From: Acinetobacter sp. SFB
GTDB lineage: Bacteria > Pseudomonadota > Gammaproteobacteria > Pseudomonadales > Moraxellaceae
Length of the DNA stretch: 64,000 nucleotides
Assembly: GCF_001647545.1 (NCBI RefSeq)
Contig: NZ_LSZH01000011.1
Span: forward strand, 259,240-323,239
Reading direction: 5' to 3'
A program made the translations under genes and the position numbers. Under the pieces are notes generated by a model, which was not told the DNA's origin, searched no databases, and worked only from the letters and a program-made list of their open reading frames with translations. Positions 48,603 through 57,341 of the stretch are shown one piece after another; within the stretch, counting starts at the first letter, position 1, and the number at the start of each line of letters is the position of its first letter.

Positions 48603-50063
48603 TTATTGAGTTACAAAGTAACCTGTAGTGGTAATACCGCTGAAGGCAGTCTCAGGTTTATTTGGAATAGCAAATGTACCGAGGTTTAATCCCAAAGTTG
48701 CAGAAATTGGATATAGAGTCGGAGCTACAAACACTGATATGTCAGCATTAACTTGGTTGCTCGCAGCAATCAAAGTCTTATAGTCATTATAAGGTTGACG
48801 TAAAACTGTGAATTTATTTGCTAGATCTGAGAGAGAAATTGAATCACCTGTAAACTCAGTATCCTGTGCAACTTCAAATGAACCCTTCGGTGAATTTGCC
48901 AAAGTTGTTTCAATTTCAATCATAGCGCCAGCCGGAACAATAATTTTGCTGATGAAAGTACTATTATCAAATGAAACGTTTACCTTGCTAATATAAGCGG
49001 TCAAGGTTTCAGGCTGACCATTCTGACCAATGGTAGCAGTAGCTTGAAAGCCTAATTTAATCGAGTCTGTACCTGCAGCCGATTTGTTTAAATTGAGTTT
49101 TACTTTAGCTAATGAATCAATTGAAGTCTTATTAATAACTAGACGTTGAGTACTATTTGGTTTGGAATTGATAATACTTGTAATGTCGTAGCCGGCTATG
49201 TCAATGTTGTCATAAAGGGCAGGAGTAAGTTGCTCTTGAATGTTACCAACAATGTCAGGTTTTGTAGCTAAGTAATCTTCTAAATTAGAGTTACCAGTTG
49301 AAGTGAGAGCTGTATTGATAATAGTAGTAACAGACTCTACGTTGGTTTGACTTGCGGCTAAAGCTTGTTGAACGCTGTTATCGGATGTGGATGCTATAGC
49401 AGCATTGAACACGGCTGTAACTACACTAGAATTCACGCCTGAGTTACTAATAAGTGGTTCTGTCGAAGAAGCGGTCTGAATAGCTCGGGCAGCTTGCTGA
49501 AGCGTTAAACCAGAATTTTCAAGTTGAGTTAAAATTTGTTGTAATACAAATACTGCTGCTTTTTCATTATTAGACCCGTCAGCAATTGGATCAAATGTAG
49601 TTACATCTTGATTTTCATCCAGATTAAAACCTAGCTTACTAAGCAAATCTTGAAATTCAGCTGCAGGTAATTCAGCCTGCAAAGTCGTTAAAGGACTGGC
49701 AACTATTTCATTGCTTGACGCAGTTTGATAATTAATCGGTTTAACTTTTAACTGTCCAGCAAATGGAAGTTTGGTAACCGTATCAACACCGCCGGTAATA
49801 ATAAAACCGGTTTCTTGACAATTTACTGTCGTTTTAAAAGTAAATTTACCGTTTTCATCTGTTTTAAGATCTGGATAGACTTCTTTACAAGCTGAGTTAG
49901 TAAAGTCAACATCTGCACCAGCTAAATAAAAATCCACAGCTGTACCAGAAATAGTTTTAGGGGTAAAAGGGGGCTGAGAATCACCGTCACTTCCACCACC
50001 ACCACAAGCAGTTAATAGAATTGCAGATGCCAAGGTTGACCATTTTAATGCCTGATTTTTCAT
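48603..50063 (-). CDS. Putative secreted lipoprotein with Gly-rich anchor
   Basis: This 486-aa protein has a type II signal peptide with lipobox LLTAC (Cys20), directly followed by GGGGSDGDSQPP, a linker typical of exported or surface lipoproteins. Residues about 35-85 look like a carboxypeptidase-regulatory/transthyretin-type beta-sandwich (ISGTAVDFYLAGADVDF). The remainder is Asn/Thr/Ser-rich with helical and beta segments and no catalytic motif I recognise. The upstream DNA is very AT-rich. The downstream barrel gene is separated by a strong terminator. Confidence 0.75.
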   Translation of the reverse strand: MKNQALKWSTLASAILLTACGGGGSDGDSQPPFTPKTISGTAVDFYLAGADVDFTNSACKEVYPDLKTDENGKFTFKTTVNCQETGFIITGGVDTVTKLPFAGQLKVKPINYQTASSNEIVASPLTTLQAELPAAEFQDLLSKLGFNLDENQDVTTFDPIADGSNNEKAAVFVLQQILTQLENSGLTLQQAARAIQTASSTEPLISNSGVNSSVVTAVFNAAIASTSDNSVQQALAASQTNVESVTTIINTALTSTGNSNLEDYLATKPDIVGNIQEQLTPALYDNIDIAGYDITSIINSKPNSTQRLVINKTSIDSLAKVKLNLNKSAAGTDSIKLGFQATATIGQNGQPETLTAYISKVNVSFDNSTFISKIIVPAGAMIEIETTLANSPKGSFEVAQDTEFTGDSISLSDLANKFTVLRQPYNDYKTLIAASNQVNADISVFVAPTLYPISATLGLNLGTFAIPNKPETAFSGITTTGYFVTQ

Positions 50064-50837
50064 AGTATATATTTCCTGGTTTTTGTAACGGTTTTTTTAA
50101 AGTTATTTCTTAGTATGTTTTTTAACTTATTTTTTAAGAAAAGTCTTTTAAATTAAATTTTAATAATAGCTAAATTGTATCTTTTTTTTATTTTTTTAAG
50201 AGGGTTTTGTTTTTTTTAGTATATTTTTCATATTGTTATTTTTTGTATTGAAATAATAGTCATTTTTTACTTATTTGAAATAAATCTTAAGAATAAATCT
50301 TGTATTGTGGACAAATATAATAACTTTTAATATTTTATCTGAGTTCTCTTTAATTCCTATAAGGCAGTTCAGCTCACTCTCATCTTATTTTTAATAAATG
50401 ACCTATTCTTTTAATAGATTCCATAACTACATAATGATCTGAAAAATAATTTTAAATATTTCAGTGGTGACTTTTAAAATGAACCTTTAATTTTTTCAAG
50501 GCTCGGCTAAAGAAGTAGTCTTCATGGAGATAAGTTTCCGGATTAATTCTTTCCCTGATTGTTCTTGTATTTGTGTGTTGGCAAGAGCTTTGTTAGATAA
50601 AATGGTTTCAGAACTTTACTCTGTTTAAAATCGTCTTAACCTATAGTTCCAAATGCCTAAAAGTCTTTAATTGGACAGAATAAATTCGTATCAATTTATA
50701 TAGCTTAAGACAGGCGGATGATTAAAGGTGTGAGTTTAGTAGAATCATTTAACTGATGATGCTAAAAATCGCTTTTTCCAGTTTTGGCTTATTCATGACT
50801 CGGATTACTTATATAGTTTAAAAATATAATCAAGTAA
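50064..50837. other. 774-bp AT-rich gap without a convincing gene
   Basis: Long T and A runs dominate the left half; the promoter of the lipoprotein gene should be here. The longest suggestive frame is 34 codons on the plus strand (50524-50628) without a ribosome binding site. A small RNA is possible but nothing supports one directly. Confidence 0.55.
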
Positions 50838-52457
50838 TTACTTAAATACTCGCCATACAGCAAGCAAGCTTGATAATGCAATCAGCAGAATCGAAATATA
50901 CCACGGCGCGATAATCGCAATCGATAATAAGATCGCCATCAAACTACCAAAAATCCAGCTGCGTTTTTGTTGATGTTCCATCTGCAAGCGCATGCTTTGC
51001 AATTCATTTAACTGTTTGGAGTGCCAAGCGGACTGATTTTTTAGACCATTTAAACTGTCAATCATCAGGCTTGGCAAGTCTTGTGCACCGAGCAGAAGAT
51101 CAGGGATTTTTTGTCCCAATTCCTTCAGGTTCTTCTGCGGATTCATCTGCGCTTTAATCCAATCGGTGAGGATCGGTTTTGCCAGTTTCCAAATGTCCAG
51201 TTCAGGGTAGAGGTCTGTACCCAAACCTTCGACATGAACTAAAGTTTTCAGCAATAGCATTAACTGTGGTGGAATTTCCAGATGGAAACGACGGGCAATA
51301 TCCATCACCTGAATCAGGATGCCGGCAAAGTCCAGCTCATGCATTGGTTTGGAGACCATTGGCCCTACGGTACGGCGCATTTCACGTGCTAAAGCATCCT
51401 GGTCCGTACCCGGTGGAATCCAGCCGGCTTGATGCACCACTAAAATCAGTTGCATGAAGTCGCTGTTCATCACTGCCAGTAACATGCGTGCCACGGTCAT
51501 TTGATCGTGTTTAGACAGCTCGCCCATAATTGCACAATCCAGTGCAATAAAGCGTGGATTGCTTGGATTAATGGTTTCAACAAAGACATTGCCCGGATGC
51601 ATGTCAGCATGGAAAAAGTTGTCACGGAACACTTGGGTGAAGAAAATGGTTAACCCTTTCTCTGCCAAGTCCGCCCGATTCATGCCCATGCGATCAAAAG
51701 TCGCAATATCAGAAATTGGTACACCGGTGATGCGTTCAGCGACCATCACATCTTTGCTATCCATATAGACTTCAGGCACATACATCATGCTTGAACCAGT
51801 GAAGTAATGGCGCATACGACGAGTGTTGTCGGCTTCTAAAGTCAGATCCAGCTCATTTAGAATAATTTGACGGTAGTTTTGAATAATTTCAGAAAGATGC
51901 AACGCCCGTGCAGCTTCCAGACGCTTTTCTAAGGCCGCACCTAACCAGTCGAGAATTTCAAAATCTTGTAAGATTTGCTGACGAATATTTGGACGGGTGA
52001 CTTTTACCACCACTTCACGACCATCATGCAAGGCTGCAGTATGCACTTGAGCAATGGAAGCCGCAGCAAGCGGTTGAGTATCGAAACGGGAAAACAGAGT
52101 GTTGATGTCGGCTTTCAATGATTCCTGAATTCGCATTTTGGCAACATCGTTGTCAAAGGGTTTGACCCGGTCTTGCAATAAAACCAGCTGTTGTAAAAGT
52201 TCAGGTGGGATCAAATCGCGACGGGTAGATAACAATTGCCCCAGTTTGATCGCCAGCGGCCCCATTTCCTCTACAGCTTCTTTTAGCTTGAGTGGGTTGT
52301 TACGTTCACGACTGGACCATGCCGCAGGGTGCATGCGAATCAGGCTTAAAGCATGACGGGCTTTTTCAGGTAATTCTTCCGCAGGAAACAACGTGTCGAG
52401 TCTATAGTGCGCGGCGATGCGCCAAAGTTCAAGTAAACGTGAAACGTGCGGAATCAT
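50838..52457 (-). CDS. ubiB: Ubiquinone biosynthesis regulatory kinase-like protein UbiB
   Basis: This atypical ABC1/ADCK kinase-like protein of 539 aa is needed for ubiquinone synthesis. It has the KxGQ motif (IKLGQLLSTRRD), an Ala-rich nucleotide loop (AAASIAQVH), the HADMHPGN catalytic segment and DCAI in place of DFG. Two C-terminal membrane helices anchor it (about 495-537). Last gene of ubiE-ubiJ-ubiB, 12 bp after ubiJ. Confidence 0.96.
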   Translation of the reverse strand: MIPHVSRLLELWRIAAHYRLDTLFPAEELPEKARHALSLIRMHPAAWSSRERNNPLKLKEAVEEMGPLAIKLGQLLSTRRDLIPPELLQQLVLLQDRVKPFDNDVAKMRIQESLKADINTLFSRFDTQPLAAASIAQVHTAALHDGREVVVKVTRPNIRQQILQDFEILDWLGAALEKRLEAARALHLSEIIQNYRQIILNELDLTLEADNTRRMRHYFTGSSMMYVPEVYMDSKDVMVAERITGVPISDIATFDRMGMNRADLAEKGLTIFFTQVFRDNFFHADMHPGNVFVETINPSNPRFIALDCAIMGELSKHDQMTVARMLLAVMNSDFMQLILVVHQAGWIPPGTDQDALAREMRRTVGPMVSKPMHELDFAGILIQVMDIARRFHLEIPPQLMLLLKTLVHVEGLGTDLYPELDIWKLAKPILTDWIKAQMNPQKNLKELGQKIPDLLLGAQDLPSLMIDSLNGLKNQSAWHSKQLNELQSMRLQMEHQQKRSWIFGSLMAILLSIAIIAPWYISILLIALSSLLAVWRVFK

Positions 52458-52469
52458 AAATGCGTGTGC

Positions 52470-53132
52470 CTAATCTTGAGTTGAATCAATCTGTGCCTGA
52501 AGTTGTTGAATTTTAGCTTCAGCACGATCTAAATTTTGATTGAAAATTCGAGTGTCTTGATTGAGATCATCCATTTGCCAGCGTGAGGCAAACAGACCGG
52601 TGTCTTCTTTTAATGCATCTTCAGCAAAGAATACATAGCTTTCAAGCGTGCGTTTTAAATGTTTCGGTGCAAGCTGAATTTTACCCAGTTCATGTGCCAG
52701 ACTTGGACCAATCCAAGGACTTAAATGCGCAGCTAAATCTGGTTCCGCCTGTTGCATGATGCGCTGAATATCCTGCAACAGATGATAATCACCTTGTAGC
52801 GGAATATTACCGATATCATCCGACAGTAATAGCTTCAAAAGCTCGACCACATTTTTAACCTGCAAGGTGGCAGTCGCTACAGAAATCTGTTCATTTTTAT
52901 CGAATGGGCGTTGTTCGAAGATGGATGCTGTCTCGCTTTGACCGGTGACGGTCGGTTCTAAGCGAACTTTGTCCTGGTCAAAGAATACATCGACAGACAG
53001 GTGCGGTGACTCAATCACCACCCGCAACATTTTGCCTTGCAGTTCATTTAATTGGATGCGGCTAATCGCATCCAGATCAATGACATGATGAATTAATCGT
53101 TCAACTACACCCAGTGCCAGAATCGACCACAT
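52470..53132 (-). CDS. ubiJ: Ubiquinone biosynthesis accessory factor UbiJ
   Basis: This SCP2-domain lipid-binding protein of 220 aa, with UbiK, organises the soluble Ubi complex. The SCP2 fold covers about residues 15-115 (QLNELQGKMLRVVIE start). The C-terminus is a coiled coil (about 180-215). Its position between ubiE and ubiB is the conserved one. The sequence itself is weakly conserved, so context carries much of the call. Confidence 0.9.
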   Translation of the reverse strand: MWSILALGVVERLIHHVIDLDAISRIQLNELQGKMLRVVIESPHLSVDVFFDQDKVRLEPTVTGQSETASIFEQRPFDKNEQISVATATLQVKNVVELLKLLLSDDIGNIPLQGDYHLLQDIQRIMQQAEPDLAAHLSPWIGPSLAHELGKIQLAPKHLKRTLESYVFFAEDALKEDTGLFASRWQMDDLNQDTRIFNQNLDRAEAKIQQLQAQIDSTQD

Positions 53133-53143
53133 AGCATAAACCC

Positions 53144-54088
53144 TTAAAGTTTAAAGCCGCGGTGAACCGCCACAATACCACCGGTTAAGTTGTGGTAATC
53201 ACAGTTCTGGAAGCCCGCATTTTCCATCATACCTTTAAGGGTACGTTGGTCAGGGTGCATACGAATGGATTCGGCCAGGTATTTATAACTTTCCGAGTCA
53301 TTGGCAATAATTTTACCCATGAGGGGTAAAGCGGTGAATGAATACAGGTCATACAGCTTAGAGAATGGCTCAAACACTGGTTTAGAGAATTCAAGCACCA
53401 ACAAACGACCGCCAGGTTTAAGCACGCGGTACATCGAAGCGAGTGCAGCATCTTTATCGGTTACGTTACGTAAACCGAAGCTGATGGTGAGCAAGTCAAA
53501 ACTGTTGTCTGCAAATGGTTCTAAGGTTTCAGCATTGGCTAAAACGAAATCTACATTGGTACAGCCGGCATCAATCAAACGGTCACGACCGACATTGAGC
53601 ATCGATTCGTTAATGTCCGATAAAACCACATGACCAGTAGGCCCCACTTCACGACTGAAGACTTTAGCCAGATCGCCGGTACCGCCTGCAATATCCAGTA
53701 CATGCTGGCCACGACGTACGCCAGACATGTTAATGGCAAAGCGTTTCCATAAACGGTGAATACCAAATGACATCAAGTCATTCATGATGTCGTATTTACT
53801 CGCGACAGAGTGGAACACTTCAGCGACTTTTTGTGCTTTATCTTCGCTGCTTACCGTTTTAAAACCAAAGTGAGTGGTTTCACCGACATTACCGGTGTTT
53901 GCACCACGTGGCAGATTGTATTTAGGTACTGAACCTGTGACAGGCGTATCGGTCAACTGTTGTTGTAAGCTGTGTTGCTGACCTTGTGCTGTCCCTTGCG
54001 GTAAGGGTTCAGTTAAGAATGGACTCACTTTGTCTGTATTTTGTGCCGACTCGGCTGTAGAGGCAGGCGTTTGATTTTCGTTAGACAT
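53144..54088 (-). CDS. ubiE: Ubiquinone/menaquinone C-methyltransferase UbiE with N-terminal extension
   Basis: This SAM-dependent methyltransferase acts on the demethoxy-quinol ring. The core starts at [10 protein letters not shown] (residue 70) and shows motif [27 protein letters not shown] and the SFGLRNVTD and LEFSKP segments. Compared with the usual 251 aa it has about 63 extra N-terminal residues, Gln/Thr/Pro-rich and probably disordered. The start is well supported: AGGAG lies 7 nt before the ATG. First gene of ubiE-ubiJ-ubiB. Confidence 0.95.
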   Translation of the reverse strand: MSNENQTPASTAESAQNTDKVSPFLTEPLPQGTAQGQQHSLQQQLTDTPVTGSVPKYNLPRGANTGNVGETTHFGFKTVSSEDKAQKVAEVFHSVASKYDIMNDLMSFGIHRLWKRFAINMSGVRRGQHVLDIAGGTGDLAKVFSREVGPTGHVVLSDINESMLNVGRDRLIDAGCTNVDFVLANAETLEPFADNSFDLLTISFGLRNVTDKDAALASMYRVLKPGGRLLVLEFSKPVFEPFSKLYDLYSFTALPLMGKIIANDSESYKYLAESIRMHPDQRTLKGMMENAGFQNCDYHNLTGGIVAVHRGFKL

Positions 54089-54253
54089 AGAGTCACTCCT
54101 AACATAAAAATAGGGTTAATGTTGCAGTGCTTGCATGATGACAGATTCTAAGACGTTGTGCAGTAATCAGCATGCAATTGTTATGAATAATATACAGAAA
54201 TCTGTCCTGTATTTTTATTCGCGGCTCATTATTATTTCCATCACAGCATGAAG

Positions 54254-54961
54254 TTATTGAAAGGGATGGGGATCACCGGCATGAACTTTATGAATGATTT
54301 GACGTTCAACCGCAGTAAAATCTTTGACGAACTTCTCTGCCGACTTTAACGGTTTCATCGCTAAAAAGCCATCCTGCATAAATTCATACATCACCTGAAA
54401 ATTGTATTTATGGGCTGCGCCTTTACACATTTTAAATGCCGTGTAGACCATAAATGAGCGCATATATTTATCTAAACTGAAGCCGAGTTGATCGAGCAAA
54501 TCGAGCTGTTTTACGCGTCGTTGCACTTGATCCAGTTTAAGGTACGTCAGACGCATCATCTCATCGTTTAAAGTTTCATAGGGATGATAGTCTTCGAGTA
54601 GTTGCATGGCGACTTGTTCATCCAGTTGCACCGCCAAAATTGCCAGTTCCACCCCAGAGGTACCGGTTTTAATGGCATTTTCCGGAATCAGCTTTTCTGC
54701 TTTGTGGGCATATTTGCTTAAACGGGCAATTTGCCCTGCTAAAGCGTCAAAATCCGGACCGCCATAGAGACGATTCAGAAAATATTCAGACATTAAAATA
54801 TTCTGTTTTTCTGCAAACTGTTGCACATGGGTGTTTTGCATGCGCTGTTTTTGCCAGGCTTGCACATCTTGCAGACGCTGGAAAACGTCAGGATTTTGAT
54901 GATAATTCAATTGATAGTACAACTCTAACAACTCATCCAGTGCAGCCAGTTTAGACATCAT
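54254..54961 (-). CDS. FFLEELY-motif family protein, function unknown
   Basis: This 235-aa all-helical protein has a segment EYFLNRLYGGPDFDAL (about 59-74), a variant of the FFLEELY-x-PxD motif of this small proteobacterial family. There is no signal peptide, membrane segment or catalytic motif. An ATG one codon in is an equal start candidate. It is divergent from the polyphosphate:AMP phosphotransferase gene and may share regulatory sequence with it. The role is unknown. Confidence 0.75.
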   Translation of the reverse strand: MMSKLAALDELLELYYQLNYHQNPDVFQRLQDVQAWQKQRMQNTHVQQFAEKQNILMSEYFLNRLYGGPDFDALAGQIARLSKYAHKAEKLIPENAIKTGTSGVELAILAVQLDEQVAMQLLEDYHPYETLNDEMMRLTYLKLDQVQRRVKQLDLLDQLGFSLDKYMRSFMVYTAFKMCKGAAHKYNFQVMYEFMQDGFLAMKPLKSAEKFVKDFTAVERQIIHKVHAGDPHPFQ

Positions 54962-55165
54962 GCGTCTCTATTATTTTTTAGATGGCTAAATCTTAGAGGG
55001 AGATTGGCAAAGCTGCTATGACAAAGTGATAGAAAAATGATTTTAAATAGGTCAGTTTGATGTCGTAATAAGCAATTCTGTGCAACATAAACTGAACATC
55101 TTGCTCTGTTGGGTGGTTTTGAGCTTCGCTATACTGCAATGAAGAACAATAGACTAGAGAATAAT

Positions 55166-56584
55166 ATGCCTGCAGAAAAAATAGAAAGTCAGTTGATGGA
55201 TGAAGATGAGCTCTCGTTGAAGCTGATAGAAGCGCAGTATCTTTTAAAAAATACTCGTGACCAAAAAAATGCCAAAAGTGTGCTGGTTTTAGTCAATGGA
55301 ATTGAACTGGCTGGTAAAGGGGAGTCGGTGAAGCAACTGCGTGAATGGGTCGATCCTCGTTATTTGCGTGTCAAAGCTGACCCACCGATTATGCTGGATC
55401 AGAAGCAAACTTTTTGGCAGCCTTATGCTCCTTCTATTCCTGCTGAAGGTCAAATCATGGTGATGTTTGGCAATTGGTACAGTGATTTGCTGGTCACCGC
55501 CTTGCATGTGTCCGAGCCATTAGATGAAACGCTGTTTGATGCCTACATTGAAGATATGCGTGCCTTTGAGCAGGATCTAAAAAACAATCATGTCGATGTG
55601 ATTAAAGTCTGGTTTGATTTGCCATGGAAGTCCTTGCAGAAGCGACTCGACAATATGGATCCGAGTGAAGTGCACTGGCATAAACTCCATGGTCTGGATT
55701 GGCGCAATAAAAAGCAATATGACAATTTGCAGAAGCTGCGCCAGCGCTTCACCGATGACTGGACGGTGATTGAGTGTGAGGATGAGCAATTACGCGATCA
55801 GCAGTTTGCACAAATCATTTTAGCTGCCTTGGAGCATTGCCCGGAACATCGGGCCAAAACCAAAACCAAGTGGAAGCAGGCGACTGTTCCAGAGATTTTA
55901 TTGCATCCAGAAAATCAGCTCGCAAGTAATGAAGACTATAAAAAAGAGTTAAAAAAACTCTCCTTAAAAGTGGCCGAAGCCCTGCGTTTTGATGATCGAA
56001 AAGCCATTGTGGTTTTTGAAGGAATGGATGCGGCAGGTAAAGGCGGTGCGATTAAACGCATTGTCAAAAATCTTGATCCACGTGAATATGATATTCACAC
56101 CATCGCAGCACCTGAAAAATATGAATTGCGTCACCCATATTTATGGCGTTTCTGGAATAAATTACAGACCGATGAGGATATTACCATTTTTGATCGTTCC
56201 TGGTATGGGCGGGTATTGGTTGAGCGTGTAGAAGGTTTTGCTAATCCGGTCGAATGGCAACGGGCCTATGATGAAATCAATCGTTTTGAAAAAGATTTAG
56301 TCAATAGCCAGACGGTGGTGGTTAAGTTGTGGCTGGCGATTAGTAAGGATGAACAAGCAGCGCGTTTTAAAGCGCGAGAAGAAACCCCGCATAAACGCTT
56401 TAAAATTACCCCTGATGATTGGCGCAATCGTGAAAAATGGGATGAATATTTAACTGCAGCAGCAGATATGTTTGAAAGAACCAGTAGTGGCTATGCACCC
56501 TGGTATATTATTGCCAACAATGATAAAAACACAGCACGTTTAGAAGTGCTACGTGCCATTTTAAAGCAGCTGAGGGCAGAATAA
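55166..56584 (+). CDS. pap: Polyphosphate:AMP phosphotransferase (tandem PPK2)
   Basis: This enzyme phosphorylates AMP to ADP using polyphosphate. It is a class II PPK2 with two fused domains, first described in Acinetobacter johnsonii (475 aa there; 472 aa here from the ATG at 55166). The C-terminal domain has the intact loop EGMDAAGKGGAIKRI, the lid-region IFDRSWYGRVLVERV and FKARE. The N-terminal domain keeps a related loop, NGIELAGKGESVKQL, but lacks the DRSWY motif, so catalysis should lie in the second half. In-frame ATGs at 55109 and 55139 are less likely. Confidence 0.92.
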   Translation: MPAEKIESQLMDEDELSLKLIEAQYLLKNTRDQKNAKSVLVLVNGIELAGKGESVKQLREWVDPRYLRVKADPPIMLDQKQTFWQPYAPSIPAEGQIMVMFGNWYSDLLVTALHVSEPLDETLFDAYIEDMRAFEQDLKNNHVDVIKVWFDLPWKSLQKRLDNMDPSEVHWHKLHGLDWRNKKQYDNLQKLRQRFTDDWTVIECEDEQLRDQQFAQIILAALEHCPEHRAKTKTKWKQATVPEILLHPENQLASNEDYKKELKKLSLKVAEALRFDDRKAIVVFEGMDAAGKGGAIKRIVKNLDPREYDIHTIAAPEKYELRHPYLWRFWNKLQTDEDITIFDRSWYGRVLVERVEGFANPVEWQRAYDEINRFEKDLVNSQTVVVKLWLAISKDEQAARFKAREETPHKRFKITPDDWRNREKWDEYLTAAADMFERTSSGYAPWYIIANNDKNTARLEVLRAILKQLRAE

Positions 56585-56650
56585 GCTCTCAGCTTTGTGA
56601 TTGTTTTTGATTATAAGCAGCCTTGATCATGTAAGATTTTGCAGCGGGGG

Positions 56651-57157
56651 TTAATTCACGACATGGGCTTTTTGTTTTTGCTGAATGCCACTGGCAATTT
56701 TGTAACATTCTTCTACATGCGCTTCGGCCACTTTTTTCATCACAAAATAACCCAAACTTGCCGCAATAAGTTGTCCGCCTAAAGGAATAAATTTAGTGAC
56801 CTGTTTGGTGATGACCTTGGCTGCCACGTTGTTCAGGGATTTTTTCACCGCAGTACGTGCCACGACCAAACCTGAGAATTCGACTCCACGTTTACGCAGT
56901 TCATTCCACTGTACTTGTTTTGTTTCTGGATCATAGACACTGATTTGTTCGGGAGCTAAACCAAAACGTGCATTCACTTCTGGAATGAGTTGTGACAAAA
57001 TTCCGACGTCGATGACAACATCCAGAAACGGAACAGGCACAACGGCAGCACCTGCAGAAAAATAAGCACGTTTTTTGACAAGTTCTAAGCATTCTGCACG
57101 AATGGTTTCCAAATTTAATGTTGGATCTATTGAGTCTGGAATTGTATCTATTTTCAT
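56651..57157 (-). CDS. DUF697-like membrane-associated protein
   Basis: From the ATG at 57157 (AGGG 10 nt upstream) the protein has 168 aa. It shows the pattern KKRAYFSAGAAVVPVPFLD, DVGILSQLIPEVNARFGL and a C-terminal hydrophobic helix near GGQLIAASLGYFVMKK. This is typical of DUF697/YcjF-like C-terminal domains that often accompany small GTPases. No GTPase gene is adjacent. An in-frame ATG at 57226 would add 23 residues without support. Function unknown. Confidence 0.7.
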   Translation of the reverse strand: MKIDTIPDSIDPTLNLETIRAECLELVKKRAYFSAGAAVVPVPFLDVVIDVGILSQLIPEVNARFGLAPEQISVYDPETKQVQWNELRKRGVEFSGLVVARTAVKKSLNNVAAKVITKQVTKFIPLGGQLIAASLGYFVMKKVAEAHVEECYKIASGIQQKQKAHVVN

Positions 57158-57341
57158 AATGTAAATACCCTGAACTTGGTGTTGGTTTTTATATTCAATC
57201 ATTATTAAGGCACGAATTTCAAACATATTTTTGATTCGAGCCTAAATCTAAAAGTGACATAGACAGATGCAGATGTATAGTAAATAATTTTTATGGTTTT
57301 GTAGGCATTTCATTTTCTAACATTCAAGGGGTAGCTCATTT

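Noticed and set aside
50524..50628. 34-codon frame in the gap upstream of ubiB
   Set aside because: No ribosome binding site, no recognisable motif, and length expected by chance.
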